Assembly (NCBI GenBank): GCA_907163375.1
Contig: CAJQUW010005758.1
Location: 1-64,000 of the forward strand
Direction of reading: 5' to 3'
DNA from: Prostheceraeus crozeri
Taxonomy: Eukaryota; Platyhelminthes; Polycladida; Euryleptidae
DNA length: 64,000 nucleotides
Positions 39,541-47,414 of this stretch are shown here, one piece after another; position 1 is the stretch's first letter; the number at the start of each line of letters is the position of its first letter. Made by a program: the position numbers and the translations under genes. The notes beneath the pieces were generated by a model. That model was not told the origin of the DNA and searched no databases. It saw only the letters and a list, made by a program, of their open reading frames with translations.

Positions 39541-39993
39541 ATCATGATAGAACTTACAAATCATTTTTTCATTAGAGGATGGATTACATGAAAAGTTTTG
39601 AATAATAGATGCAAATCGAGATACATGTAAACGTTTTAAGATGAAGTACAGTACAAAAGCACCACACGTTGATGAAAGTGGATGTTGTAGTATGCGTTCA
39701 TTTCGCTGATATTGACGCGTATGTTTTCTCAACCACTGCTGTGTTGGTATATTTGGAGGTTGAGCAAGAGAGTCAAATAGTTCACCACGTCGGTCTTTTC
39801 CAATAAAGATCGCTTTCCAATGCTCACCGCCTAAATTCTGTGAATGAGTGTTTAGCACAATAAAGATGGGATAGTGATTTACTGCAGGTGGTAAGGTATC
39901 GAGTGAATAGACATTATCGAAAGCTTTCAACGTCGCTTCGTCTGCATTATGCTGCACTTTAGTCTTAATATCGTCAGCAGTCAACCAACTCAT
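39532..39993 (-). CDS. Polinton 2 adenain-like cysteine protease
   Basis: The 153-codon frame encodes the capsid maturation protease. His is in GGEHWKAIFIG (~residue 58), Asp in GELFDSLAQPP (~74) and Cys in SSTCGAFVLYF (~111). Length is normal for the family. Its start codon overlaps the last base of the capsid gene, so the two are tightly linked. Candidate substrates are the Gly-rich basic protein at 41273 and the GG-hydrophobic protein at 44375. It appears intact. Confidence 0.9.
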   Translation of the reverse strand: MSWLTADDIKTKVQHNADEATLKAFDNVYSLDTLPPAVNHYPIFIVLNTHSQNLGGEHWKAIFIGKDRRGELFDSLAQPPNIPTQQWLRKHTRQYQRNERILQHPLSSTCGAFVLYFILKRLHVSRFASIIQNFSCNPSSNEKMICKFYHDLK

Positions 39994-41270
39994 TAACGAT
40001 TATACTGAAGAATCACGTCACGATACTTTGTAATTTCAATATTTGAATCGAAGACTGCATAAATTAATACATTGATCGTCTCAGGTAGTGTTCTTTTGAA
40101 CGTCAAATCCAAACGAATATTATGAGGCACGTTCGCTTGACGATAGGGTGCACTAATATCGCTGTCAGCAGTCAAATCAAATGCATAAATAGTATATCCA
40201 CTCTTAAACTCTTTCATAGTCAGTCCGTTGGTATCATCCGTATTGTAAAAGCCAAAGACATCCATAAAATCAACATAACTGCGCATAAATTGATCCGAAG
40301 CAAAATCTGGTTTGTAGGGTGGACCAGGATGACTCACACCATTAACACGTAAAGCAATTTCACTTAACTGATTGTGTTTAAAATTGAAAGGATTCTTCTT
40401 TATATTACCATTAAATGCATCATTTTCAACCATTGCCACCATGAGGAGCTTCGGTGCTTCCGATGGAAAGAGGCCATCTTTCATGAAACTCTTTTGATCT
40501 TTCGGAATTGTAAAGGTGAGAAGCTTTGTATGCTGAACGGGGTAAATGGCATTTTGGCGGTTAAGACCTTCAGCATGCCCTCTAATGACACTTGGATTCG
40601 GTACTACTCGACGAATGTAAAGTGCAATATCTTCCACATGAATTCTAAAATTGTCAACTTTAGCAAATGCATTCAGCGCAAATTCAGGCTTATTCAATGT
40701 CAGCTTGAGTCGCATGCTGGTATTACAGAGTAAAAACTTTGACTGTCTAAAGAAGTCTAAATTCAGCGGACCATATAGCTGACATACTCTACTATCTTTA
40801 ATCATAGCAGATCGCTTTACAAAGCCACTGTTTGTTTCAACATCAAATTTTCCTGCTTCATCTCTGTACCATCCCATGGCTTCCATATGACTTTTTTGTG
40901 CTGCTGGATGAAACTGCGATACATGAGTGAAATATGATTTATAGGGATAATCGCTTTGACCACCTTCCACCTGCTGCTCTCCAATCGTTAGAGAAACATC
41001 GCGAAGTAATGTAGTCAATGGTAAATTGTTCAGTCCAACTTTATGTGCATCGTCAATAGCAGTTCCATCTGCTTGCTGAATTCTAAACCTCAAATCAAGC
41101 ATCGCATAACTCAAATCTATGTAGTCATCACTACCACCAGGAATAACAAATTCAATGGGGCCAGCATTCTCAGCTGTTCGAGGATGATAATCTACAATAC
41201 TTGAACTAAGAATATCTGTCTGTATGGCTTGTTGATCGAACAAACAAAAACCGGAAGTTTTACACTCCAT
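39993..41270 (-). CDS. Polinton 2 major capsid protein (double jelly-roll)
   Basis: The intact 425-codon frame is of the F54H12.2-like family, the hexon-like shell protein. Landmarks: IVDYHPRTAENAGPIEFVIPG (residues ~26-46, strand-rich opening), DDYIDLSYAMLDLRFRI, NLPLTTLLRDVSLTIGEQQV, DYPYKSYFTHVSQF (~108-122), the second-roll start NTSMRLKLTLNKPEFAL, the conserved TKLLTFTIPKDQKSF and MVENDAFNGNIKKNPFNF, and the end DLTFKRTLPETINVLIYAVF. Length and order match Polinton and adintovirus capsids. It sits between the protease and the basic core-like gene. Complete by appearance. Confidence 0.92.
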   Translation of the reverse strand: MECKTSGFCLFDQQAIQTDILSSSIVDYHPRTAENAGPIEFVIPGGSDDYIDLSYAMLDLRFRIQQADGTAIDDAHKVGLNNLPLTTLLRDVSLTIGEQQVEGGQSDYPYKSYFTHVSQFHPAAQKSHMEAMGWYRDEAGKFDVETNSGFVKRSAMIKDSRVCQLYGPLNLDFFRQSKFLLCNTSMRLKLTLNKPEFALNAFAKVDNFRIHVEDIALYIRRVVPNPSVIRGHAEGLNRQNAIYPVQHTKLLTFTIPKDQKSFMKDGLFPSEAPKLLMVAMVENDAFNGNIKKNPFNFKHNQLSEIALRVNGVSHPGPPYKPDFASDQFMRSYVDFMDVFGFYNTDDTNGLTMKEFKSGYTIYAFDLTADSDISAPYRQANVPHNIRLDLTFKRTLPETINVLIYAVFDSNIEITKYRDVILQYNR

Positions 41271-41272
41271 GA

Positions 41273-41728
41273 TTAGAAGTTATAGCAGCGTCGTCGTTTA
41301 GCGCCTGATGAATGATTAGAGCCTCTGCGACGTTTGCGTGAATGCCTTTTGACTGAAGATTGCACCTTACCAGCTCCGCGATGTTTCCTCCTTCCTTTTC
41401 TCATTCGTTTAGGTGATTTCTTTCCTTGAGTAACACCAGCAATGGTCTGCTTCAATGTTTTTAAACCGCGTTCCTTCCCACGATTCAACAAACTGCTCTT
41501 GAAACTTCTACCTCTGGAAAGATCACTAGCAACATCACCAGCAAAGCCAACGGCATTACTTAAAACATTTCGTTTTAAAGATCTACCGACATTGGATATG
41601 AGAGGTGCTACAACAGATTTCAGTGCACCAAGTATGCTACCTCCACGTTGGCGGCGAGCACCGATGTAAATTTGTCCTCCACCACTTACGTAGGAGGGTC
41701 GTGAATAAAATGAGGCAGTTGGATTCAT
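41273..41728 (-). CDS. Polinton 2 basic core/pVI-like virion protein
   Basis: The 151-codon frame is 2 bp from the capsid gene. The N-terminus FYSRPSYVSGGGQIYIGARRQ has a Gly-rich stretch and RGGSILGALKSVVAPLI resembling the segment after an adenain cleavage site; the middle is amphipathic; the C-terminus is extremely basic (KSPKRMRKGRRKHRGAGK, then RHSRKRRRG), fit for DNA condensation like adenovirus core proteins. TCATGCAAAGTTG lies ~30 bp upstream. Naming is by layout only. It probably acts inside the particle. Confidence 0.6.
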   Translation of the reverse strand: MNPTASFYSRPSYVSGGGQIYIGARRQRGGSILGALKSVVAPLISNVGRSLKRNVLSNAVGFAGDVASDLSRGRSFKSSLLNRGKERGLKTLKQTIAGVTQGKKSPKRMRKGRRKHRGAGKVQSSVKRHSRKRRRGSNHSSGAKRRRCYNF

Positions 41729-41756
41729 AGCTCAAACCCTAAACATTGTTAGTTAC

Positions 41757-41769
41757 AACTTTGCATGAA
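41757..41769 (-). promoter_or_regulatory. TCATGCAAAGTTG motif before the basic core-like gene
   Basis: Second member of the recurrent TTATGCAAAGTTG set, ~30 bp upstream of the start codon at 41728. Confidence 0.5.
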
Positions 41770-42880
41770 TCACTGTCGATCACTTAGATGAAAGATGTCG
41801 GCACGACGCATCCAAGAGTTCATACTTGAAGGATAACCAGTCCATTTAACAAGACACCATTCTTCACCTTGCCGTTTTTTACATCGAATGATTTTCTCTA
41901 CCAAATATGTTTCACTTTCAGTGAAACCTCAATCTCATCGCGGTAAAAGCTACCCTCAATTTCTTCATTATCGTAATCTTTCAACTTGTAGGTGGTCGGA
42001 GAGTCTTTTTGATTAATCCTTGATACTGTAAATACCTCCTCTGTCCAATTCGGGAGGTACCCTTTAGCAAAAACACTTTTCACTTTTGAGATACGAACTT
42101 TATCGCCAATTTTCACATCACTTTTCACATGAGTGCGTTTACGTTGGAATGATTCGCGCACTTTATCTACATTGTCAGCATTTACATCTACTGGTCTGAG
42201 TCCAATAGAACGATGGATAGAGTGATTGTAGGCATGGAGTGTATCTTGTAGAACCTTTGTCCAATTTTGTGTTAAGTTGGCAGTAAAATGTCGCCACAAG
42301 CGATTTTTTAATGTGCGATTAAAACGTTCAACGAGTGCAGCTTTATAAGCGCTCTTTACACTAAACAACTCAATGTCATGCCTCTCAAATAAACTTGTCA
42401 CATGCTGATTTTCAAACTCTTTTCCTTGATCACTCTGAATTCTTTTTGGAATGCGACCTTCTCGAAAAATTGTTTGGAATGCTTTTGCTACTCCTTTCCC
42501 TTCTTTAGTTTTTAAAGGTTGAGCCCACGCATAACGCGAGAAAATATCAATGACGGTTAAAATAAAATTATTGCCCGAGTTATGTTTTGAAATGGAGGCA
42601 ACATCGCACAAATCTGCTTGCCACTGTTCATCGATGTCATGAACAATATAATGGCGGGTGCGGTACTTCTTTTTCGCTTGTTTGTGGAGTGTATAGGTAG
42701 CCTGACCCTTTAACCATCGTTTCACTTGTGATTGTGGAAGACCACTCGCTTTTGATAATTTCTTGATAGATGCAAATCCTGCCGGATGTTTTACATCATA
42801 ATAGATTGACTTCAAACGTTCAGTCGATGACGGCTGACTCTTTTTCCTCCTTCTCATCTTTTTTCTTTCTTGCCTTTCTA
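41766..42880 (-). pseudogene. Polinton 2 integrase with C-terminal chromodomain (about one break)
   Basis: The gene inserts the element. After a helical N-terminal part (KHPAGFASIKKLSKASGL, LPQSQVKRWLKG, an HTH-like region) comes the rve core with Asp in EQWQADLCDV, Asp in RIQSDQGKEFENQ and Glu in KAALVERFNRTLKNR. Then an SH3-like part (VKIGDKVRISKVKSVF, NWTEEVFTV) and a chromodomain (YLVEKIIRCKKRQGEEW, VKWTGYPSSMNSW). Chromodomains can direct integration to marked chromatin. The start overlaps the Cys-rich gene in another frame. One break is likely. The chromodomain sets it apart from the Polinton 1 integrase. Confidence 0.88.
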
Positions 42881-43035
42881 CATTTACAACAACTGCAGCA
42901 TTTAGCTTTAGCGGTTTTGCGATCGTGTTCACATTGCTTAGGGGTTTCATTATGAGAGCTGGCGCAGCAAGTGCAAGTGACAACGACATTCACCTCTGGC
43001 GGCTCATTACATGGCAAGCAACACATCTGCTTCAT
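42820..43035 (-). CDS. Polinton 2 small Cys-rich protein
   Basis: The 71-codon frame carries many cysteines in pairs (QMCCLPCNEPP, VTCTCCASSHNE, KCCSCCKCRKARKKK) and ends with a Lys/Glu tail. The spacing suggests a zinc-binding module of about three sites followed by a basic helix. It lies between the PX-like gene and the integrase on the same strand and overlaps the region in front of the integrase. It is possibly a DNA-binding partner. No family name can be given. The density of Cys in this frame and the poor quality of the overlapping frame favour this as the coding one. Confidence 0.5.
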   Translation of the reverse strand: MKQMCCLPCNEPPEVNVVVTCTCCASSHNETPKQCEHDRKTAKAKCCSCCKCRKARKKKDEKEEKESAVID

Positions 43036-43036
43036 A

Positions 43037-43729
43037 TTAATAGTCTGAGAACATGTATTTCCTAGGAGGAGCTGTTTTACGTTTTCCTTTTACCAGTTTT
43101 AGTGGCGATGTAGATCTACGTCGAGTTCTTCCTCTTGTTTGCTTAGTGAGTGTGGGAGGGGATGTAGCAGGTGACGTCTTAAACCAATTTGTTGGCATTT
43201 TCATCGCCTGAAGCATTGGAGTAGTAGCCACTGTTGAATCAAGTTCTTTCAATGTCTCATTATTTAAAGCAAATTTTGGCACATTATGCTTTTTCAATAG
43301 TTTAAGAAAGTATGACCAACCAGGTGGAACATAGCCCTGACGGCGCTTTCTACGTGTCGCATACTGAATCAAGTCTTCATAACGTGAAGCATCAATCACT
43401 TTATTTTCATCTGTAATGATTTCTCCTCTATCATTTACATTGAGATGGGGTTCAATACTGTTGAAAAGAGATATGGCATGTGCGCGAGATGCTAAAGGTG
43501 TAGCAGTCGATACAGAGTCACGCATCTTATTCTTCAAGTTTTTCAATTGCTCAACAGTTTCCGATTGTAATAATACAGCACGATGTGGATCTTTGATGTG
43601 AACATTTTGCTGATAATCTATTTCTTTCCTATACATTTGATTTGCAAGAGGTTGCTTTACTTGCTGCATGGCAGTCAATTGTACATATTCATCCTGAGGA
43701 ATAACAATCATGCGAGAATAAGAACTCAT
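43037..43729 (-). CDS. Polinton 2 conserved PX-like protein
   Basis: The 230-codon frame has a start MIVIPQDEYVQLTAMQ (a 'I-P-x-E-Y' opening), helical residues ~50-75 (LLQSETVEQLKNLKNKMRD), the block GYVPPGWSYFLKLLKKHNVPK (~135-155) and a basic C-terminus (TKQTRGRTRRRSTSPLKLVK). The 'PPGW-x-x-FL-x-LL' block recurs in Polinton genes next to the ATPase; I believe this is the PX type, but the label is uncertain. The start codon overlaps the ATPase stop (ATGA, 43726-43729), so the pair is probably cotranscribed. Confidence 0.55.
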   Translation of the reverse strand: MSSYSRMIVIPQDEYVQLTAMQQVKQPLANQMYRKEIDYQQNVHIKDPHRAVLLQSETVEQLKNLKNKMRDSVSTATPLASRAHAISLFNSIEPHLNVNDRGEIITDENKVIDASRYEDLIQYATRRKRRQGYVPPGWSYFLKLLKKHNVPKFALNNETLKELDSTVATTPMLQAMKMPTNWFKTSPATSPPTLTKQTRGRTRRRSTSPLKLVKGKRKTAPPRKYMFSDY

Positions 43730-44391
43730 AGTTTGTAGATAATCATGGGAGTTTTCAAAATATCACTTCGAAATCTAAATTCTTCCGGACACTCTTGCGT
43801 AAAGTCAATGAATAAGTAACCGTATGGTTTTTCAGTAGCTGCTTGAAAAATTTCAATTAAGGCTTTTGATCCTCTGGGTGCAACTTGTCGCGCTAAAATT
43901 TCAAATTGACTTTTATCTCGCGGATTCTTGAAAATAGCATAATAGTGTGTATTCAGGTTTCGTGTACGAGCTTCTTTTCCATCAGGAAACAAATTTTGTG
44001 TAATATAGATGATAAAACACCTTTTATGGTGTGCTGCGCGAGTGAACATATCTGTAACATCTTTTGAATTCTTACTTTCTTTTAATAAATCATCCAATAC
44101 AACAACATCATTAGACTGAAGTTTATCCACTGGAATAATTCCTTCATGTCGAATAAAGTTGCGACTTTGCAATTCCTGAAACAGCGACGGTTGATAAATA
44201 CCATAACACCAAATCACTCGATTGATAGGTTCCTTAAACAACTCCCTTCTTTTATCCAATAAATTCAGCGTGAAAACAGTTTTACCTGCATGAGATGGAC
44301 CTGATACAGTCAGAACTTTATCACATTGAAGTCTGAAATCCATTTTATTACTTTGAGACTCAACATTTGCATAATTAACGCTTAGAGCCAA
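43726..44391 (-). CDS. Polinton 2 genome-packaging ATPase (A32/FtsK-HerA type)
   Basis: The 221-codon frame has Walker A SGPSHAGKTVF (residues ~31-41), Walker B NDVVVLDDLLKES (~94-106) and a CFIIYITQNLF sensor-like strand (~129-139). The rest, including the arginine-rich stretch before VAPRGSKALIEIF, is typical. It pumps DNA into the particle in related viruses. Preceded by TTATGCAAATGTTG. It overlaps genes on both sides by a few bases. It appears intact and shares only fold-level similarity with the Polinton 1 ATPase. Confidence 0.9.
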   Translation of the reverse strand: MALSVNYANVESQSNKMDFRLQCDKVLTVSGPSHAGKTVFTLNLLDKRRELFKEPINRVIWCYGIYQPSLFQELQSRNFIRHEGIIPVDKLQSNDVVVLDDLLKESKNSKDVTDMFTRAAHHKRCFIIYITQNLFPDGKEARTRNLNTHYYAIFKNPRDKSQFEILARQVAPRGSKALIEIFQAATEKPYGYLFIDFTQECPEEFRFRSDILKTPMIIYKL

Positions 44392-44731
44392 AGATATTTC
44401 CCAATAGGTTGCCCACGGCAGGAGCTATCATTGGAAGTATTGCTGAAAGGAAACCGCCCTTTTGTGTTAGAGTTTTCCTCTTTCTTTGAAGGGCGACTTT
44501 AGGATTGGAGATGAAACGCAATTTCGTAGCATATCGCTTAAGTAACTTTCGTTGTTTTGGCGCTAATTTCTTCGTCCTCAACTTCCTCACATGAGAAATA
44601 ATTTCACAAATGAATTTATCGTTAGCATGTCGTATAGCATTGTATCGCTGATTTGCTTTCATTCGTCGGAGAGCTTGAATGGCTGAAGAAAACTTTTGAC
44701 TTTTACGTTTCGTCATTTTACGTTTCGCCAT
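44375..44731 (-). CDS. Polinton 2 basic protein with hydrophobic tail
   Basis: The 118-codon frame is highly basic for ~85 residues (MAKRKMTKRKSQKF, RKLRTKKLAPKQRKLLKR) and ends with QKGGFLSAILPMIAPAVGNL. The GG followed by a hydrophobic helix is like the protease-released lytic segment of adenovirus pVI and matches the end of small basic proteins seen next to ATPase genes in Polintons. Probably a virion protein; the cleavage site is inference. Overlaps the ATPase start. Confidence 0.55.
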   Translation of the reverse strand: MAKRKMTKRKSQKFSSAIQALRRMKANQRYNAIRHANDKFICEIISHVRKLRTKKLAPKQRKLLKRYATKLRFISNPKVALQRKRKTLTQKGGFLSAILPMIAPAVGNLLGNIFGSKR

Positions 44732-44782
44732 TTTCCGTGTTAGTCTTTGCTAAAACCTATCTTTACCACATTTGCATAGGTA

Positions 44783-45112
44783 CTAACTATTGCGACATAA
44801 GTGACACTCGAAATGAGCAATGTCACAGTGGTTACATTGGCAAAGTTGAATGCAATTACGTATGAAACAGCGTTGACAAAAAGCATGCTTACATCTCTTG
44901 AAGATGCGCTTTTCATTTCCATCCTTTCGCTTACATACATCGCAACACATAGTTTCACCGTTACTGATGTCTATAGCAAGTCTTTTTGAAGATATGAATT
45001 TGCTAGCCTTTTCTAAATAATAGACGCATGTACAGAAGGAATATACTTCGAGAGTGAGCAGACATAGCTCGAAAACCAGTTGTGCTACAATCAAGTACCA
45101 CTGCATTTTCAA
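44783..45112 (-). CDS. Polinton 2 membrane-linked RING-like protein
   Basis: The 109-codon frame starts with a hydrophobic N-terminus (YLIVAQLVFELCLLTLEVYS, residues ~5-25; a signal or anchor), then Cys-His spacing CCDVCKRKDGNEKRIFKRC-KHAFCQRCF...CQCNHCDIAHFECHLC. This resembles a RING or related cross-brace zinc finger, expected of E3 ubiquitin ligases or host-interaction factors. A second RING-like frame lies at 46190-46438. Its stop to the next gene gap is small. Ligase activity is inference; B-box or other zinc folds are possible. Confidence 0.55.
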   Translation of the reverse strand: MKMQWYLIVAQLVFELCLLTLEVYSFCTCVYYLEKASKFISSKRLAIDISNGETMCCDVCKRKDGNEKRIFKRCKHAFCQRCFIRNCIQLCQCNHCDIAHFECHLCRNS

Positions 45113-45519
45113 TTTTTCTTTATGGAAAGTTGAATGTGAATATCTGAAATCGCTTCAATCACTAGACTGCTACCATGATGGTTAAATGCGTTAAGACGTT
45201 CAGCAATTTTTATCATATGTCTTTTAAAAAATTCTTCGGGGTGATCTACCACTTCCATTGAATAAGAAGCAAAATGGAAAGAGCGACTTTCCACCTCTTC
45301 CTTTCCAAAATGACTAAACTTAATTTTCGCAACTAATCGCGCCATGATAATGCTATCAGAGAATGTATTCATTAACTCTAGAAATAGAGTGCTAGCATCA
45401 TCGACCACTGCTTCGATGTCGGTCTCATCTTTATGAAATTTTATCACATAATCTTGAACAGCTCCTTTTAAACTTTGCCTATGAAAACGTAATGTTCCGC
45501 AGTCGTTTGAGAAAGACAT
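45109..45519 (-). CDS. Polinton 2 stand-alone copy of a polymerase N-terminal region
   Basis: The 136-codon frame corresponds to the region of Polinton 2 PolB just before the conserved N-terminal domain: VVDHPEEFFKRHMIKIAERLNAF with SLVIEAISDIHIQLSI here against VVDCESWLNFHIQCLKSNVDKF with SALIFDGVDSAIFKIS in PolB (31640-31975). Both follow a strand pair (ARLVAKIKF here, MKALIYFKLKYI there). This looks like a duplicated domain, perhaps binding the terminal protein, DNA or the polymerase. Start and stop overlap the RING-like gene. No catalytic motif is present. Confidence 0.55.
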   Translation of the reverse strand: MSFSNDCGTLRFHRQSLKGAVQDYVIKFHKDETDIEAVVDDASTLFLELMNTFSDSIIMARLVAKIKFSHFGKEEVESRSFHFASYSMEVVDHPEEFFKRHMIKIAERLNAFNHHGSSLVIEAISDIHIQLSIKKN

Positions 45520-45606
45520 GATCGCCCTTTATCTAACCCATCCATTGCATGAAAACAACAACTCTTCTCATAGTAACATTTATTGAATAATGGTAACAAG
45601 CATGCA

Positions 45607-46137
45607 TTATAAATCAATGGTTTGAAAGAGATAAAATAGATACAGCTGGTAACTATCATACAGCGAGCAATGATAACCATACAGGACTTTGGCAGTGTTG
45701 AGGTAAGGAGGAAAGAAGCATTGGTTATGAACGTAGCTACTACAACGAACAGACAAAATAGGAACACACAAATCCTTAAAACGTTTTGTGACTTCATGAT
45801 AATGTTGATTCACTCTACTATCCCAAGGTGGGAGCAAAATATCATCAATGATTAGATTGGGAAATACTTTCCTCTCCTTACCAGGATTATTACAAAAGAT
45901 GCGTATAACATTGAAAGCAGCTAACCATCGTTTAAAGTCAATAAGAAGAGCACTCTCACAAGAAAAGCCATAGTCTTGCAAATATTTCAGATTAAGTCCA
46001 TGAATGTGTTTTCTCGCCCATTGATCAACATTGGGATCGCAGTTGGCATGTTGATGATAGACACTAACAATCTGATATGTCCAATTGTTCATAGCAATAG
46101 CACTGAGCTCCTGTACAGGTTCACCCTCACAATCCAT
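45607..46137 (-). CDS. Polinton 2 possible DEDD-type exonuclease
   Basis: The 176-codon frame begins MDCEGEPVQELSAIAM, where Asp-x-Glu followed by an E-L-S/A-I strand resembles exonuclease motif I of the DnaQ/RNase T fold. LLIDFKRWLAAFNVIRIFCNN resembles the Exo II helix-strand arrangement; HYHEVTKRFKD could hold the Exo III histidine. The match is by layout only. If real, it might remove terminal single strands or proofread. The region 45540-45606 holds AATAAA on the minus strand and no gene. Confidence 0.35.
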   Translation of the reverse strand: MDCEGEPVQELSAIAMNNWTYQIVSVYHQHANCDPNVDQWARKHIHGLNLKYLQDYGFSCESALLIDFKRWLAAFNVIRIFCNNPGKERKVFPNLIIDDILLPPWDSRVNQHYHEVTKRFKDLCVPILSVRCSSYVHNQCFFPPYLNTAKVLYGYHCSLYDSYQLYLFYLFQTIDL

Positions 46138-46189
46138 AAAAATGATGATAGAAGCCTAAAACGGAAATTTACACATCTAAGGAAACGTT

Positions 46190-46438
46190 CTATAACATAT
46201 TAAAAAATGAAGAATTACATCGATGCTTTTCACGACAAAATACACAAATGATATGATGGCAACGAAGAAGTAAAATGTATCTAATAAGACCACGTCTACG
46301 ACACTCAAAGCACATAAGCGAATTGTCATAGGGTAGAGTTAGGAAAGGACTAGCAATTCTCCTTCTTTGATTTGCGTTTTGATGTAGCATTCTTCTCCGA
46401 CTTGCGCTTCGTACTACTGCTGTTAAGGATTTGATCAA
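46190..46438 (-). CDS. Polinton 2 small RING-like open frame
   Basis: The 82-codon frame has CFECRRRGLIRYILLLRC, then HHIICVFCREKHRC: half of a cross-brace motif with the C-C-C-H-C-C-C order. It overlaps the end of the neighbouring frame (46350-46802). It may be a small zinc protein or a leftover of a larger RING gene. Confidence 0.4.
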   Translation of the reverse strand: MIKSLTAVVRSASRRRMLHQNANQRRRIASPFLTLPYDNSLMCFECRRRGLIRYILLLRCHHIICVFCREKHRCNSSFFNML

Positions 46439-47123
46439 TTATGTCGTCCACGTTGGGTGGTTTCGGAATATATAGGATGGATTCCATATGCATGGAGAGA
46501 GAGGCTATTTTATTATCCTTGTGTCGACCATAATATAGCCCATTCACTTTGAAAAGGATATCCCAAGTACCTTCTCCGAGCTCATCACATCTGATGGGTA
46601 TTGAATGATCTCCCTCCTTCTTATAGTAAGTACACCAATGTGATACCGGTAGGCAAATGTGATTACCATCCCAAATCTTTCTATAGGGAGTATCCTTGTC
46701 ATCTCTCGCCTTCCACTCTTGAGCAAGAGGAGTAGGAATGTCCATATTTAATGTCACGTACTCCTCAATAATATCAAGTTGGTGGCGAATGTATGGACTC
46801 ACGGGATCAGTATGTAGTCCCCATACTGATTGTGCATTATCTTGACATCCGTGGAAGGGAGCATTCCCGTTTGGAGTACTACGCTATGATCATCATAACG
46901 CAAGGCTTGTTTAAATTTACGCTGTAGCGGTGTAGGATTATGTACCTTGGATGTTTCTTCCACTGGCCTCAGTTGTAGATGATCTGACCGTAGCGAACCT
47001 TGTAACGTTTGACCGCCATTTTGTCCTACTAGTGCAGCAGATGGAGTAGATGCCTGAAAATGAAAAAAGATTGTATTAAGTTTACGTTCAAGGGAGGAGA
47101 GGGAGGAAGTAGCGACTTACCAT
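46350..47123 (-). pseudogene. Polinton 2 right-most gene, unknown (about one break)
   Basis: The gene starts with an ATG followed at once by a GT-AG intron (47054-47120), then Ala-Ser-Thr-Pro, the same opening as the polymerase gene (Met, intron, Ala-Ser-Thr). The main body includes YIRHQLDIIEEYVTLNMD, HICLPVSHWCTYYKKEG and ILFKVNGLYYGRHKDNK, and it ends in a basic Ser/Lys-rich tail (KRKSEKNATSKRKSKK). A TATA/initiator promoter (47231-47194) is upstream. I do not recognise the family. By its promoter it belongs to the early set. Confidence 0.5.
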
Positions 47124-47193
47124 TTTAGTTGGATAATAGAACAGGGAACTAGAGAGAGAGAAAATGTGCGTCCGTCACTCGTGTGATTCAACG

Positions 47194-47231
47194 ATGGAAT
47201 GATTCTCACTGTGGAAGGCTCGCTATTTATA
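47194..47231 (-). promoter_or_regulatory. TATA/initiator promoter of the right-most gene
   Basis: On the minus strand TATAAATA (47231-47224), then TCATTCCAT starting at 47202, 29 nt from the TATA start, matching the layout of the four left-arm promoters. Confidence 0.65.
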
Positions 47232-47414
47232 AAGAAATGCTTGATTCTCATTGGATGATGATCCTCATTGGACAATAACATCAAGTTGATTCCAAATCTG
47301 GCATCCGTTTACCAATCCGATAGTTCGTTTTGAAGCTACAGCCCAAACGTCCCAAATTCTAACTCTGTCGTTTTTCACCAATGTCCCAAAATCTTAAATG
47401 GCGTCTCACATCTA

